From Kribbella kalugense (lineage in GTDB: Bacteria; Actinomycetota; Actinomycetes; Propionibacteriales; Kribbellaceae), in NCBI RefSeq assembly GCF_004365875.1, contig NZ_SODF01000003.1, positions 791,763 through 855,762 of the forward strand: a DNA stretch of 64,000 nt, given 5' to 3'. Under the pieces are notes generated by a model. The model was not told where the DNA came from. It did no database searches and saw only the letters and a list, made by a program, of their open reading frames with translations. The position numbers were made by a program, and so were the translations under genes. Below, in pieces: positions 1 through 7,860 of the stretch. How positions within the stretch are numbered: position 1 is the stretch's first letter; every line of letters starts with the position of its first letter.

Positions 1-373
1 CCACAACGGTGGCGAACACGGTGATGCCGGCCGCGGCACCACGTGGCAGGCGAAGCTTCTGCAGGCCGTTGGTGATCGGCACGAGCAAGGCAGTGAGCAA
101 GATGCCGACAGTCACCGGTATGACGACTTCGGACAGGTACTGCATCGCGAAGCCGATCACGACCACAGCGCCCACGACCACCAGGAACCGCCAGGCCCAC
201 GAGCTGGCGATGTACATCCCCTTGGTCACGCCGGCGTCGTCGACCGGCGCCGATCCCGAGTCCTGGTCCGATCCCGAGGTCTCCTCGAGCACCTGGTTGT
301 CCGCCACCGGACTCTCGGCGTTGTCCCCCTCCGATTGAGAGACCTCAGTGCCGTCCCGCCCCGCCTCGCTCAT
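1..373 (-). CDS. AI-2E family transporter, N-terminal part (runs off window)
   Basis: Read on the minus strand from ATG at 373, this is the first 124 codons of a membrane protein whose remainder lies before the window. The first ~50 residues are acidic and Ser/Gly-rich (SEGDNAESPVADNQ) and probably cytoplasmic. Then come a basic/aromatic step (SSWAWRF) and hydrophobic segments of the form LVVVGAVVVIGFAMQYL and VTVGILLTALLVPI. An acidic tail followed by a paired N-terminal hydrophobic block with a 'PIxxxLxxLxLPRGxA' turn is typical of the AI-2E exporter / PerM permease family (PF01594). Substrate cannot be predicted. The start is 14 bp from the inverted-repeat element at 387, so its promoter probably lies in or beyond that element. 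Confidence 0.75.
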   Translation of the reverse strand, partial: MSEAGRDGTEVSQSEGDNAESPVADNQVLEETSGSDQDSGSAPVDDAGVTKGMYIASSWAWRFLVVVGAVVVIGFAMQYLSEVVIPVTVGILLTALLVPITNGLQKLRLPRGAAAGITVFATVV

Positions 374-386
374 CACACCTCCGCAG

Positions 387-554
387 CTAGTGTCCCGTAA
401 GCGATGTGGCTTGAACGATAGCGGTGTTCAGGTGCGTGCATCGCGGTGCTTGGTCAGTGGCCTCGATGCGGAGCATCGTGGGCGCTGGGCAAGTGCCGCG
501 AGGTGCGTGCCTGGGCGCCGATAGCGTCAAGCCACATCGCTTACGGGACACTAG
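387..554. mobile_element. 160-bp MITE-like element with 24-bp perfect terminal inverted repeats
   Basis: Positions 391-414 and 527-550 are exact reverse complements (TGTCCCGTAAGCGATGTGGC plus TTGA). Each end abuts CTAG (387-390 and 551-554), so the element sits between two CTAG tetranucleotides. The interior is about 112 bp, too short for a transposase, and has no convincing reading frame. Short size, perfect ends and a TA-centred target favour a non-autonomous element. Some IS5-family elements (IS112 type) use CTAG targets, so that family is a possible parent, but no parent copy is in this window. It separates the AI-2E permease from the MutL-like gene. Confidence 0.6.
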
Positions 555-568
555 GCTTGCTGCTGAGA

Positions 569-1945
569 CTAGTGCCCGGAGATCCCGGTTCCATGAATGT
601 GAGCGGCCAACCCCTCGGCCGTCTTCGGCTCGTCGTCGGCCAGCAGACCGACGGCGGCCAGCACGTAGTCCGCGTCCACGCACACTTCCGCGCGCTGCGG
701 GACGAGCCAGCCCTCCTCCTGCGCGTTCGTGCCGATCGAGCCGAGGATCCGGGCGGCGACCTCCGGCGGGTTGTGCCGCAGCACTCCCCCGGACCCGACC
801 AGCAGGTCGACCTCGCGCAGGTCCTTGCCCGATCGCTCGATCACCCGGCCGCCAGGTCCGAACACGATCCGCTGCCGGCCAGCATGCCGTCTGAGCGCAA
901 CCGTCGCCGCCACACTCGCCAACGTCTCGTCGTACGCCTTCTCCCTGTCGCTGTCGGGCAGGTACGCCGGATCGTCGCGCCGGCGGACCGCTGCCGCACG
1001 CAACCCGTCCCCGTCCCCGACCAAGCCCGCCTCGATGCCCGCGGCGACGACCGGTACGGCGCTCCAGCGCATGCCGAGATCGCCTTCGACGGTGCGGGTG
1101 ACCGGGTGGGTGGCGACGACCTCGCGGCCGAGGTTCGCGTCCTCTGGGTCGAGTTCGATCACCGAGTGGACGTCGGTGGTCGCGCCACCGATGTCCACGA
1201 CCGCCACGTCCCCGTGCAACCCGGCCAGCACCTCGACACCCCGCAGTACGACGTCCGGCGTCGCGGCGCGGACCATGCTGGCGAACGACGGGTCGCGGGA
1301 CAGGTTCTTGCCGCCGATCACGTGGGACAGGAACATCTCGCGGATCGCGGCCCGGGCACTGTCCGGGGCGAACACGCCGATCTCGGGGACGACGTTGTCC
1401 GCCAGCACATGCGGTACGCCGGCGTCGGTCAAGGTGGCTGTGATCTCGGCCTGCGCGTCGATGTTGCCCGCGACAACGACCGGTTTCCGCCACTGGTACT
1501 TCGCCAGTGTGATGGCGGCCTTCAGGAGAACCGCGGAGTTGCCGCCGTCCGTCCCGCCGAGCAGGAGGACGACATCAGGGCGATCCTTGCGGAGCTCCTT
1601 CTGACTGGTTGCCGTCAGCCCACCGTTGACGACGGCAACCACCCGTCCGCCGCTGGACAACGCGACCCGCTTCCCGGCCTCCGCGGTCACGAGCTCTTCG
1701 TTGCCCACGACACCGATCCGCAGCCCGCCGCCCGCACTCGAACAGGCCAACACCTCAGCGTTCTTCACACCACGATCGGCGTCTTCGAGTACGACGCGAC
1801 AGGCATGCCACCCATCCATCACGTCGGTGTCGATCGTCGTACGGTGCTCGGCCCGGGCAACCAGGTCACCCGAGCCGATATCAACCGCCACTGCCTTCGT
1901 GAACGTCGACCCGAAGTCAACGGCGACCACCAGGCTCACAAGCAC
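569..1945 (-). CDS. MutL/GlmL-family ASKHA ATPase
   Basis: 458-residue protein of the MutL/GlmL family (PF13941), an actin/Hsp70-like ATPase. Family members accompany B12-dependent carbon-skeleton or amino-mutases and are thought to reactivate or chaperone them. A phosphate-1 loop is visible near residues 7-22 (VAVDFGSTFTKAVAVD), and a second nucleotide motif lies mid-protein (VAVVDIGGATTDVHSV). Conserved glycine-rich stretches include LLLGGTDGGN and GVVGNEELVTAEAGKR. The gene starts 7 bp after the stop of metB on the same strand, so the two are probably cotranscribed. No mutase subunit is visible nearby, so the partner is unknown. The family call is firm; the role is inference. Confidence 0.82.
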   Translation of the reverse strand: MLVSLVVAVDFGSTFTKAVAVDIGSGDLVARAEHRTTIDTDVMDGWHACRVVLEDADRGVKNAEVLACSSAGGGLRIGVVGNEELVTAEAGKRVALSSGGRVVAVVNGGLTATSQKELRKDRPDVVLLLGGTDGGNSAVLLKAAITLAKYQWRKPVVVAGNIDAQAEITATLTDAGVPHVLADNVVPEIGVFAPDSARAAIREMFLSHVIGGKNLSRDPSFASMVRAATPDVVLRGVEVLAGLHGDVAVVDIGGATTDVHSVIELDPEDANLGREVVATHPVTRTVEGDLGMRWSAVPVVAAGIEAGLVGDGDGLRAAAVRRRDDPAYLPDSDREKAYDETLASVAATVALRRHAGRQRIVFGPGGRVIERSGKDLREVDLLVGSGGVLRHNPPEVAARILGSIGTNAQEEGWLVPQRAEVCVDADYVLAAVGLLADDEPKTAEGLAAHIHGTGISGH

Positions 1946-1952
1946 TCCCCGC

Positions 1953-3107
1953 TCAGGACAGTGCGTGGTCCAGGTCTTCGAGGAGGTCGTCCGCGGTCTC
2001 GATGCCGACGCTGAGCCGGATGAGGTCGGCGGGGACCTCGAGCGGGGTGCCGGCGACCGAGGCGTGGGTCATCTTGCCGGGGTGCTCGATCAGGGACTCG
2101 ACGCCGCCGAGGGACTCGCCGAGGGTGAAGACCTCGGCCTTGTTGCAGATGTCCACGGCGTGCTGCTCGCCGCCGGTGACGCGGAAGCTGACAATCCCGC
2201 CGTACCGCTTCATCTGCTTGGCGGCGGTCTCGTGACCGGGGTGCCCGTCGAGGCCCGGGTACAGCACCTGGTTGACGGACTTGTGCCGCTGGAGGAACTC
2301 GACGACCTTCTCGGCGTTGTCGCTGTGCCGGTCCATCCGGACGCCGAGCGTCTTGATGCCGCGCAGTACCAGCCAGGCGTCGAACGGGCCGGCGACCGCG
2401 CCGATCGCGTTCTGGTGGAAGGCGATCGTCTCGGCCAGCTCGGCGTCGCGGACGATGAGCGCGCCACCGACCACGTCCGAGTGCCCACCCATGTACTTCG
2501 TGGTTGAGTGCACGACCACGTCCGCGCCGAGCTCCAGCGGCTGCTGCAGGTACGGCGAGGCGAACGTGTTGTCGACCACCAGCAGGGCGCCGGCGTCGTG
2601 CGCGAGCTGGGCGATGATGGCGATATCCGCGACGTTCAGCAGCGGGTTGGTCGGGGTCTCCAGCCAGACGACCTTGGTCTTGCCCGGGCGGATCGCGGCC
2701 CGGATCGCCTCCGGGTGGGTGACGGCGGCCGGCGTCATGTCGACGCCCCAGGTGCCGAGCACCTTGGAGAACAGCCGGAAGGTGCCGCCGTACGCGTCGT
2801 CGGGGAACACCACGTGGTCACCCGGCACGCACAGCGAGCGGATCAGGGTGTCCTCGGCCGCGAGGCCGCTGGCGAACGCGAACCCGCGGTTGCCCGCCTC
2901 GATCGCGGCCAGGCACTCCTCCAAGGCGGTCCGGGTCGGGTTCGCCGAACGGGAGTACTCGTACCCGTTGCGCAGCCCGCCGACGCCGTCCTGCTTATAG
3001 GTGCTCGTGGCATAGATCGGCGGGACCACCGAACCGGTGGTCGGGTCGGGCTCGTTTCCGGCGTGGATGGCGAGCGTCTCGAAGCCGTAGTGGTGTTCCG
3101 TGTTCAC
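1953..3107 (-). CDS. metB: cystathionine gamma-synthase
   Basis: 384-residue PLP enzyme of the Cys/Met-metabolism family that joins an activated homoserine ester to cysteine, giving cystathionine (transsulfuration toward methionine). The Schiff-base lysine is K204 in HSTTKYMGGHSD. Other family signatures are YSRSANPTRTALE, ETPTNPLL, DNTFASPYLQQP and the C-terminal LGGVESLIEHP. The sequence resembles mycobacterial MetB closely. The start is the GTG at 3107 (VNTEHHYGFETLAIHAG), matching the family N-terminus, although the frame stays open for 107 codons upstream. A gamma-lyase activity cannot be excluded by sequence alone. It leads a likely two-gene transcript with the MutL-like gene. Confidence 0.92.
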   Translation of the reverse strand: MNTEHHYGFETLAIHAGNEPDPTTGSVVPPIYATSTYKQDGVGGLRNGYEYSRSANPTRTALEECLAAIEAGNRGFAFASGLAAEDTLIRSLCVPGDHVVFPDDAYGGTFRLFSKVLGTWGVDMTPAAVTHPEAIRAAIRPGKTKVVWLETPTNPLLNVADIAIIAQLAHDAGALLVVDNTFASPYLQQPLELGADVVVHSTTKYMGGHSDVVGGALIVRDAELAETIAFHQNAIGAVAGPFDAWLVLRGIKTLGVRMDRHSDNAEKVVEFLQRHKSVNQVLYPGLDGHPGHETAAKQMKRYGGIVSFRVTGGEQHAVDICNKAEVFTLGESLGGVESLIEHPGKMTHASVAGTPLEVPADLIRLSVGIETADDLLEDLDHALS

Positions 3108-3293
3108 CGGACCAGCGTACGGCCTGGTCTGATCCGGCCGTGCAGGCCGTCCACAGCTGAGACGATCCGATGGATCCAAGTTGTCCACAGGCGCGTCGAA
3201 CCGGCTGGCGAATGACCCACTTCGCCGCCTACGGTTGCGGTCAGTGGTTACCGCCGGGGACAAGCAGGCGAGCAGGAAGGACGACGGCGCCGG

Positions 3294-3875
3294 ATGAAGA
3301 CGCAGGAAAGGCCGCTTCACCAGGACGACCTGGCGATGGCGGACCTCGCCGAGATCCCGGACTGGGGCGTGATTGCAGGCCCGGACGGCGACGAGGCCGG
3401 TCCGGAGGTCGTACGCGCCCTGGTGCACCGGGTGATGCGTCAGACGTCCTGGCAGCCGTGGCCGCTACGGGCCGGCGAGCTGATCGGCGCGGAGATGGTC
3501 TCGTGGGGTTTCATCACCCGGCGCGGGACGACCATGATCGTGTTCGACGGGCTCGCGTTCCCGGACTGCCCGGACAGCGGCTGGTCGGCGTACGAGATCG
3601 GTCCGGACGACGTCGCCGCCGCCGAGGCCGGGCTGGACGAGCACTGGCCGGACCACCTCTCGCTCGCGACCAGGCACTGGGGTCGGCCGGACTACCTCGG
3701 TGACGAGGGCAGCCCGACGTTCGCCGACGAGTGGGAGCCCGGCGCAGGTATCGGCCGCCGGCACCTGGCCGTCTGGCTGCGCCCGGGCGCCCAGATCCAT
3801 CTGTACAGCACCAAGCCCACCAAGGACCCGCTGACGACCGCGGTCGGGGTCAACTACGCCGTGTACATCGACTAG
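3294..3875 (+). CDS. hypothetical protein, 193 aa
   Basis: Unrecognised soluble acidic protein. It has no signal peptide and no membrane segment. It is Trp-rich (for example WQPWPL, SGWSAYEIG, RHWGRPDYLG) and ends in a beta-rich tail (GVNYAVYID). The start at 3294 is preceded by AGGAAGG at a good ribosome-binding distance; an internal Met at residue 15 is an alternative. It lies only 8 bp upstream of the Gln-rich gene, so the two are probably one transcript. Strong G/C in third codon positions supports real coding. No function is offered. Confidence 0.7.
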   Translation: MKTQERPLHQDDLAMADLAEIPDWGVIAGPDGDEAGPEVVRALVHRVMRQTSWQPWPLRAGELIGAEMVSWGFITRRGTTMIVFDGLAFPDCPDSGWSAYEIGPDDVAAAEAGLDEHWPDHLSLATRHWGRPDYLGDEGSPTFADEWEPGAGIGRRHLAVWLRPGAQIHLYSTKPTKDPLTTAVGVNYAVYID

Positions 3876-3883
3876 GAGACCCC

Positions 3884-5446
3884 ATGAGCGAAACCTCTTC
3901 CGAAGGTCGCGGCGGCCGGTTCTCCCGCTGGCGCAGCAGGTCCCGCGGCACGAACACCATGAAGGCCGGGTTCACGCTGGCCAAGCACAACGCCGGGAAC
4001 CTGAACAAGGCCACCCTGGAGGGCATCAGCCGCGCCAAGGTGACCCCGGCCGACCTGCAGCAGACGGCGCAGGCGGCCGTCAATGCGGAGGCTCGCGGCG
4101 GTGCGTACATCGCCCAGTCGCAGCGACTGGGCCAGGTCCTGACCGATCGGATGCAGGCGAACCGAGCCCCGCAGGGCCGGACCATCAACCCGATCCGTCG
4201 CGCAGTCAGAGGGATCTCCCGCTGGCACCACCAGCGGAACGGAGCCAAGATCGTCAAGGCCGGCATGGTGATGGCGGCGAAACAGGCGAAGAACGCGGAC
4301 CCGGGTGTTAAGTATGCCCTGGACCCGCGCGCGGGCGGAAAGCTGAACCCGGCGAATATCGCGGCCTTGGTCGAGGGCCGGTTGGATCAGGTCTTCGGGC
4401 CGCAGGCGATGAACGCTCAGCAGCAACAGGCGCAGCAGGGGCCGGGTCAACAAGTCCAGGGGCCGGGTCAGCAGGTGCCTCAGCAAGGGGCACAGCAGGC
4501 GCCGTCGCTGATGGATCAGCTGCAGATGGGCGAGCAGCGGCAGATCGCGCTGATGGCAGAGATGCAGCAGCTGCAGGTCCAGATGCAGCAGCTGGTGCAG
4601 GAGCGGATGGCGCAGCTCGAGCAAGAGGTCGCCAACCTGTCCGCGATGCAGGGTCGGATGGCGCAGATGAACCAGCAGTTCAACCAGCAGGTCAACCAGC
4701 AGGTGGGTCAGCCGCAGGCGCAGGTTCAGCAAGACCCGGACGCCAGGTTCAACGTCGGCCAGCACGCGATCATCCAGACCGGCGAACCGGCTCAGACCGG
4801 CGAAGCGGCTCAGCCCGGCGAACCGGCCGTTACCGGCGAACCGGCCCCGACCGCGGAAACCGCTCAGCTGTCGGCCGAAGGCGACCCACAGCAAGTCCCG
4901 GCCCCGGCCAACCAGCAAGCAGCCGAGGGCGACGGTCCGCAGCTCGGCGGCGGGGACGACGGTCAACAGCTCGGCGGCGGGGACGACGCCCAGCAGGTCG
5001 AGGGCGGTGAGCCGCCAGTCGTCGCCGCTCAGCCGGAAGTCGAGGGTGACGCCCAGCAGCTCGGTGACGGTGCTGACGGCGCTCAGCCGCAGGTTGCTCC
5101 GAGCGGTGCCCAGCAGGCGGTCCAAGGCGGGCCGGCGAGCGGCCAGCAGGTCGAGGGTGACGGGCGGGCGGCTGAGGAGCTGCCTCTGGGTGAGGTATGG
5201 AGCAGGATCGCCGAGCGCCAGGACGCGCCGGAAGCCCAGAAAACGGGCCCCGAGAACGATGCCGCGAAGGTGTCGGCGGCGACCGACCCGGCCATCCGCG
5301 CCGGCCTCAACGAGATCAAGCCACGCCCGTCGACCGCAGCGCAAGCCACGAAGACCGCCCAGTCCTCGAGAGAAGACACCACCGGAGCACAGCGCGCCGG
5401 CTCAGCCGCGAGCAAGAACACGCAGCAGACCGGCCCCCGCACCTGA
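3884..5446 (+). CDS. Gln-rich, repeat-containing protein with central coiled coil
   Basis: 520-residue protein with no recognised domain. Residues 1-130 are basic with helical blocks (GGRFSRWRSRSRG, IRRAVRGISRWHH) and one likely internal duplication (TMKAGFTLAKHNAG versus KIVKAGMVMAAKQAK). Residues ~185-290 are extremely Gln-rich and heptad-like (LQVQMQQLVQERMAQLEQEV), implying a long coiled coil. Residues ~298-327 are five 6-residue units of the TGEPAQ type. A Gly/Asp/Gln segment with QLGGGDD repeats follows, and the C-terminus is disordered. The ATG at 3884 follows a GGAGA ribosome site just after the upstream stop. A scaffold or structural role is possible but unproven. Low complexity makes homology calls unreliable. 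Confidence 0.7.
   Translation: MSETSSEGRGGRFSRWRSRSRGTNTMKAGFTLAKHNAGNLNKATLEGISRAKVTPADLQQTAQAAVNAEARGGAYIAQSQRLGQVLTDRMQANRAPQGRTINPIRRAVRGISRWHHQRNGAKIVKAGMVMAAKQAKNADPGVKYALDPRAGGKLNPANIAALVEGRLDQVFGPQAMNAQQQQAQQGPGQQVQGPGQQVPQQGAQQAPSLMDQLQMGEQRQIALMAEMQQLQVQMQQLVQERMAQLEQEVANLSAMQGRMAQMNQQFNQQVNQQVGQPQAQVQQDPDARFNVGQHAIIQTGEPAQTGEAAQPGEPAVTGEPAPTAETAQLSAEGDPQQVPAPANQQAAEGDGPQLGGGDDGQQLGGGDDAQQVEGGEPPVVAAQPEVEGDAQQLGDGADGAQPQVAPSGAQQAVQGGPASGQQVEGDGRAAEELPLGEVWSRIAERQDAPEAQKTGPENDAAKVSAATDPAIRAGLNEIKPRPSTAAQATKTAQSSREDTTGAQRAGSAASKNTQQTGPRT
4775..4864 (+). repeat. five tandem 18-bp coding repeats (QTGEPA type)
   Basis: Five in-frame 18-bp units encode QTGEPA, QTGEAA, QPGEPA, VTGEPA and PTAETA. 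Period and reading frame are kept while bases diverge, so the array is under coding constraint and could vary in copy number between strains. Confidence 0.8.
4940..4987 (+). repeat. 27-bp period direct repeat (QLGGGDD)
   Basis: A 21-bp block at 4940-4960 is repeated exactly at 4967-4987, encoding QLGGGDD twice with a nine-codon period. A third degenerate echo (AQQLGDGADG) lies downstream in the same gene. Confidence 0.75.
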
Positions 5447-5476
5447 TCACCAGCCGGTCGAACTGATCACCACCCC

Positions 5477-5504
5477 GAACGCCGCCGCTCACCCGGCGGC
5501 GTTC
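5477..5504. terminator. bidirectional hairpin terminator
   Basis: Perfect 10-bp stem (GAACGCCGCC / GGCGGCGTTC) with an 8-nt loop, lying between the convergent ends of the Gln-rich gene (5446) and the YczE-like gene (5523). There is no U-tract, as is usual in actinomycetes. Confidence 0.65.
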
Positions 5505-5522
5505 GTCGTACCCGGCCGAACC

Positions 5523-6179
5523 TCAGGACTTCAGGCGCACCGTGAAGATCGGCAGCAGGATGTGGACCAGCGGACCGATCGACAAGGCGTAGACGACGGT
5601 GCCGACGCCGATCGAGCCGCCCATAAGGAATCCGGTGGCGAGGACCGCGAGTTCGATCGACGTACGGACCAGGCGGACGCTCAGGCCGGTACGGCGTACC
5701 AGGCCGGTCATCAGGCCGTCGCGGGGACCGGGGCCGAACTGCGCGCCGATGTAGAGCGCGCCGGCCAGTGCGTTGACGACCACGCCCGCGAGCATGAAGA
5801 CGATCCGGAGCCAGAGCGCGTCCGGCCGGTCGACCGTGGCCAGCGTCAGGTCGGTGACCAGCCCGATCACGATGGCGTTGCTGATGGTGCCGAGGCCGGG
5901 CCACTGACGCAGCGGGATCCAAGCGAGCAGTACGACGAAACTGACCGCGATCACGATCGTGCCGAAGCTGAGCGGGACGTGCTTGGTGATGCCGGAGTGG
6001 AACACGTCCCACGGGTCCAGGCCGAGATTGCCCTGAATCATCAGGCCCATCGACGCGCCGTACAGGGTCAGGCCGACGTACAGCTGCACGAGGCGGCGCG
6101 GCAGGTGGCCTGCTTTCAGCTGCTGAAGAGGGCTGATGGCGGCGAGCTGACGCGGCGGCGCGGCGGAAGTGGCGGTCAC
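5523..6179 (-). CDS. YczE/YitT-like integral membrane protein
   Basis: 218-residue polytopic membrane protein with about five or six hydrophobic helices (VQLYVGLTLYGASMGLMIQ, TIVIAVSFVVLLAWI, IVFMLAGVVVNALAGALYIG). It has the family signature GNLGLDPWDVFHSGI near the N-terminus and FGPGPRDGLM in the middle, characteristic of COG2364 (YczE). The start is GTG at 6179 (VTATSAAPPRQ); the frame is open further upstream, but that part would run through the divergent regulator. YczE proteins are repeatedly found beside MocR regulators, which is the arrangement here. Transport substrate is unknown. Confidence 0.82.
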   Translation of the reverse strand: MTATSAAPPRQLAAISPLQQLKAGHLPRRLVQLYVGLTLYGASMGLMIQGNLGLDPWDVFHSGITKHVPLSFGTIVIAVSFVVLLAWIPLRQWPGLGTISNAIVIGLVTDLTLATVDRPDALWLRIVFMLAGVVVNALAGALYIGAQFGPGPRDGLMTGLVRRTGLSVRLVRTSIELAVLATGFLMGGSIGVGTVVYALSIGPLVHILLPIFTVRLKS

Positions 6180-6242
6180 GTTCTCTAGTATCCGAGTCAA
6201 GTGGCCTGGTATTCGATAGCCAATTAGGCGATAGTGGACTGC
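6180..6242. promoter_or_regulatory. divergent yczE-like / mocR control region
   Basis: A 63-bp spacer between divergent starts. It is AT-rich relative to its flanks and contains TGGTAT at 6207-6212, plus two CGATAG repeats (6214 and 6229 area) around a CCAATTAGG core. TGGTAT/ATACCA-type elements are described for YczR-class MocR regulators, so this is a plausible operator. That assignment is inference. Confidence 0.4.
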
Positions 6243-7676
6243 ATGCGTGAACGCTATCTTCCGGCCAGCACGTTGTCCGGCCTGCTCGGCGAGTGGGCCG
6301 ACGGGACCGGTCCGGCGTACCGCGTCCTGGCCGAGCGGCTGCGGCTGCTGATCGCGGACGGCCGGATCATGCCCGGGTCGCGGCTGCCGAGCGAGCGGGA
6401 GCTGACGGACGCACTGGGAGTCAGTCGTACGACGGTGGCGTCGGCGTACCGGGAGCTGCGGGACAGCGGGTATCTGATGAGCCGGCGTGGTTCGGGCAGT
6501 GTCACGGCACTGCCGTCGAAGGTCATGCCGGAGCTCGGGCGGCACCACGCGCCGGGGATCGACGCCGAGGGGCTGTACGACTTCACCTGCGCGGCGCCGT
6601 CCGCCATACCGGGGATCAGTACGGCGGTGGCGTCGGCGGCTGCCGAGTTGCCGGTGCACCTGACGACGCCGGGGTACCACCCGCAGGGGTTGCCGGTGCT
6701 GCGGGAGGAGATCGCTGCGGCGTACGAGGAGCGCGGGCTGCCGACGTCGCCGGACCAGATCATCGTGACCGCGGGTGCGTTGGCCGCGACCTCGATCGCG
6801 GTGCGGGCGATCACGCAGATCGGCGATCGGGTCCTCACGGAGAGCCCGACGCATCCGAACTCGGTGGATGCGATCCGGCGGAGCGGTTGCCGGGTCGTCG
6901 CCGTACCGATGTCGCCGGGTGGCTGGGACCTGCCATTGCTGGAGGCAACCATTCGGCAGACGGCGCCGCGGGCAGCGTGGATGGTGGTCGACTTCCAGAA
7001 TCCGACCGGCTGGTTGATGTCTGCCGCGGATCGGCAGCGGTTGGCGCTGGCCTTCGCGCGGAGCCGGACGACCGCGATCGTGGACGAGACACTGTTCGAG
7101 CTGTCACTGGACGGGCAGGAGATGCCGCCGCCGTTCGCGTCGTACGACCCCGACGGCGTGATCACGGTCGGGTCGGTGAGCAAGTCGTTCTGGGGCGGGC
7201 TGCGGGTCGGGTGGATGCGCGTGCCGGAGGCGCTGGTCGCGCGGGTGCTGGACGCGCGGGCGTCGATGGACCTCGGTACGCCGGTACTGGAGCAACTGGT
7301 CGTCGCCGGGCTGCTCAGGCAGCGTTCGACGTTGCTGCCGGAGCGTCGGGCCGAACTCGCCCGCCGCCGCGACGCCCTGGCCGATGCGGTCTCGCTGGAG
7401 CTCCCCTCGTGGCGATTCCGGCTCCCGTCCGGCGGACTCTCGCTGTGGTGCGAGCTGCCCGAACCGGTCGGATCGAGTCTGGTCGGCGTCGCCCAGCGCA
7501 ACGGCGTACTCCTGGTCGCCGGCTCCCGCTTCTCCCCCGACGGCGGCCTCGAGTCCTTCATCCGCCTCCCGTTCACCCTCGACACGGACGCCCTCCGCGA
7601 AGGCGTCCGGCGGCTCGCCGAGTCGTACGGCGATCCGGGTACTCCGACCCGCCGAACCGGCGCGATGATCGCGTGA
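6243..7676 (+). CDS. MocR-family regulator (GntR HTH plus aminotransferase-like domain)
   Basis: 477-residue PLP-dependent transcription factor. The N-terminal winged helix (residues ~18-85) carries the GntR motif SRTTVASAYRELRDSGYL. The rest is a fold-type-I aminotransferase domain with the PLP lysine K314 in SVSKSFWGG and the Asn/Asp pocket motifs DFQNPTGWL and IVDETLFELS. MocR proteins use bound PLP to sense small molecules rather than to transaminate. ATG at 6243 was preferred over the GTG at 6234; neither has a clear ribosome site, so the message may be leaderless. It probably controls the divergent YczE-like gene and itself. Confidence 0.88.
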   Translation: MRERYLPASTLSGLLGEWADGTGPAYRVLAERLRLLIADGRIMPGSRLPSERELTDALGVSRTTVASAYRELRDSGYLMSRRGSGSVTALPSKVMPELGRHHAPGIDAEGLYDFTCAAPSAIPGISTAVASAAAELPVHLTTPGYHPQGLPVLREEIAAAYEERGLPTSPDQIIVTAGALAATSIAVRAITQIGDRVLTESPTHPNSVDAIRRSGCRVVAVPMSPGGWDLPLLEATIRQTAPRAAWMVVDFQNPTGWLMSAADRQRLALAFARSRTTAIVDETLFELSLDGQEMPPPFASYDPDGVITVGSVSKSFWGGLRVGWMRVPEALVARVLDARASMDLGTPVLEQLVVAGLLRQRSTLLPERRAELARRRDALADAVSLELPSWRFRLPSGGLSLWCELPEPVGSSLVGVAQRNGVLLVAGSRFSPDGGLESFIRLPFTLDTDALREGVRRLAESYGDPGTPTRRTGAMIA

Positions 7677-7690
7677 CGGCGGACTCCCAG

Positions 7691-7758
7691 GCCATCACAA
7701 TCGCGGTCGGCGAACGTACGTAGGCGGGGCTCCGGCGGGATCGCGCGATTGTGATGGC
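7691..7758. repeat. 15-bp perfect inverted repeat with 38-nt centre
   Basis: GCCATCACAATCGCG at 7691-7705 is exactly complemented by 7744-7758, separated by 38 nt. It lies 14 bp beyond the mocR stop and about 100 bp before msrA. The stem is strong but the loop is long for a terminator; it could be a terminator, an operator or a palindromic element. Confidence 0.55.
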
Positions 7759-7860
7759 GTGGCCGTCCGGAGCGTCATCGTGCCGTAAGGGGTGCGGGGA
7801 AGGTTCGCCTTACATCCGGCGTTGAGAGACTATGAAAGTCACTCTGCGAGAGGCGTGAGA

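Noticed and set aside
3147..3189. Two DnaA-box-like nonamers (CCGTCCACA and TTGTCCACA) before metB; similar single sites at 19629-19637 and 53678-53686
   Set aside because: Too few and too scattered for an origin; no dnaA/dnaN genes or AT-rich unwinding region. Chance or titration sites are more likely.
3872..5344. 490-codon minus-strand frame opposite the Gln-rich gene
   Set aside because: Product is Arg/Leu/His repetitive and mirrors the plus-strand repeats; the plus-strand gene has the ribosome site and sensible protein features.
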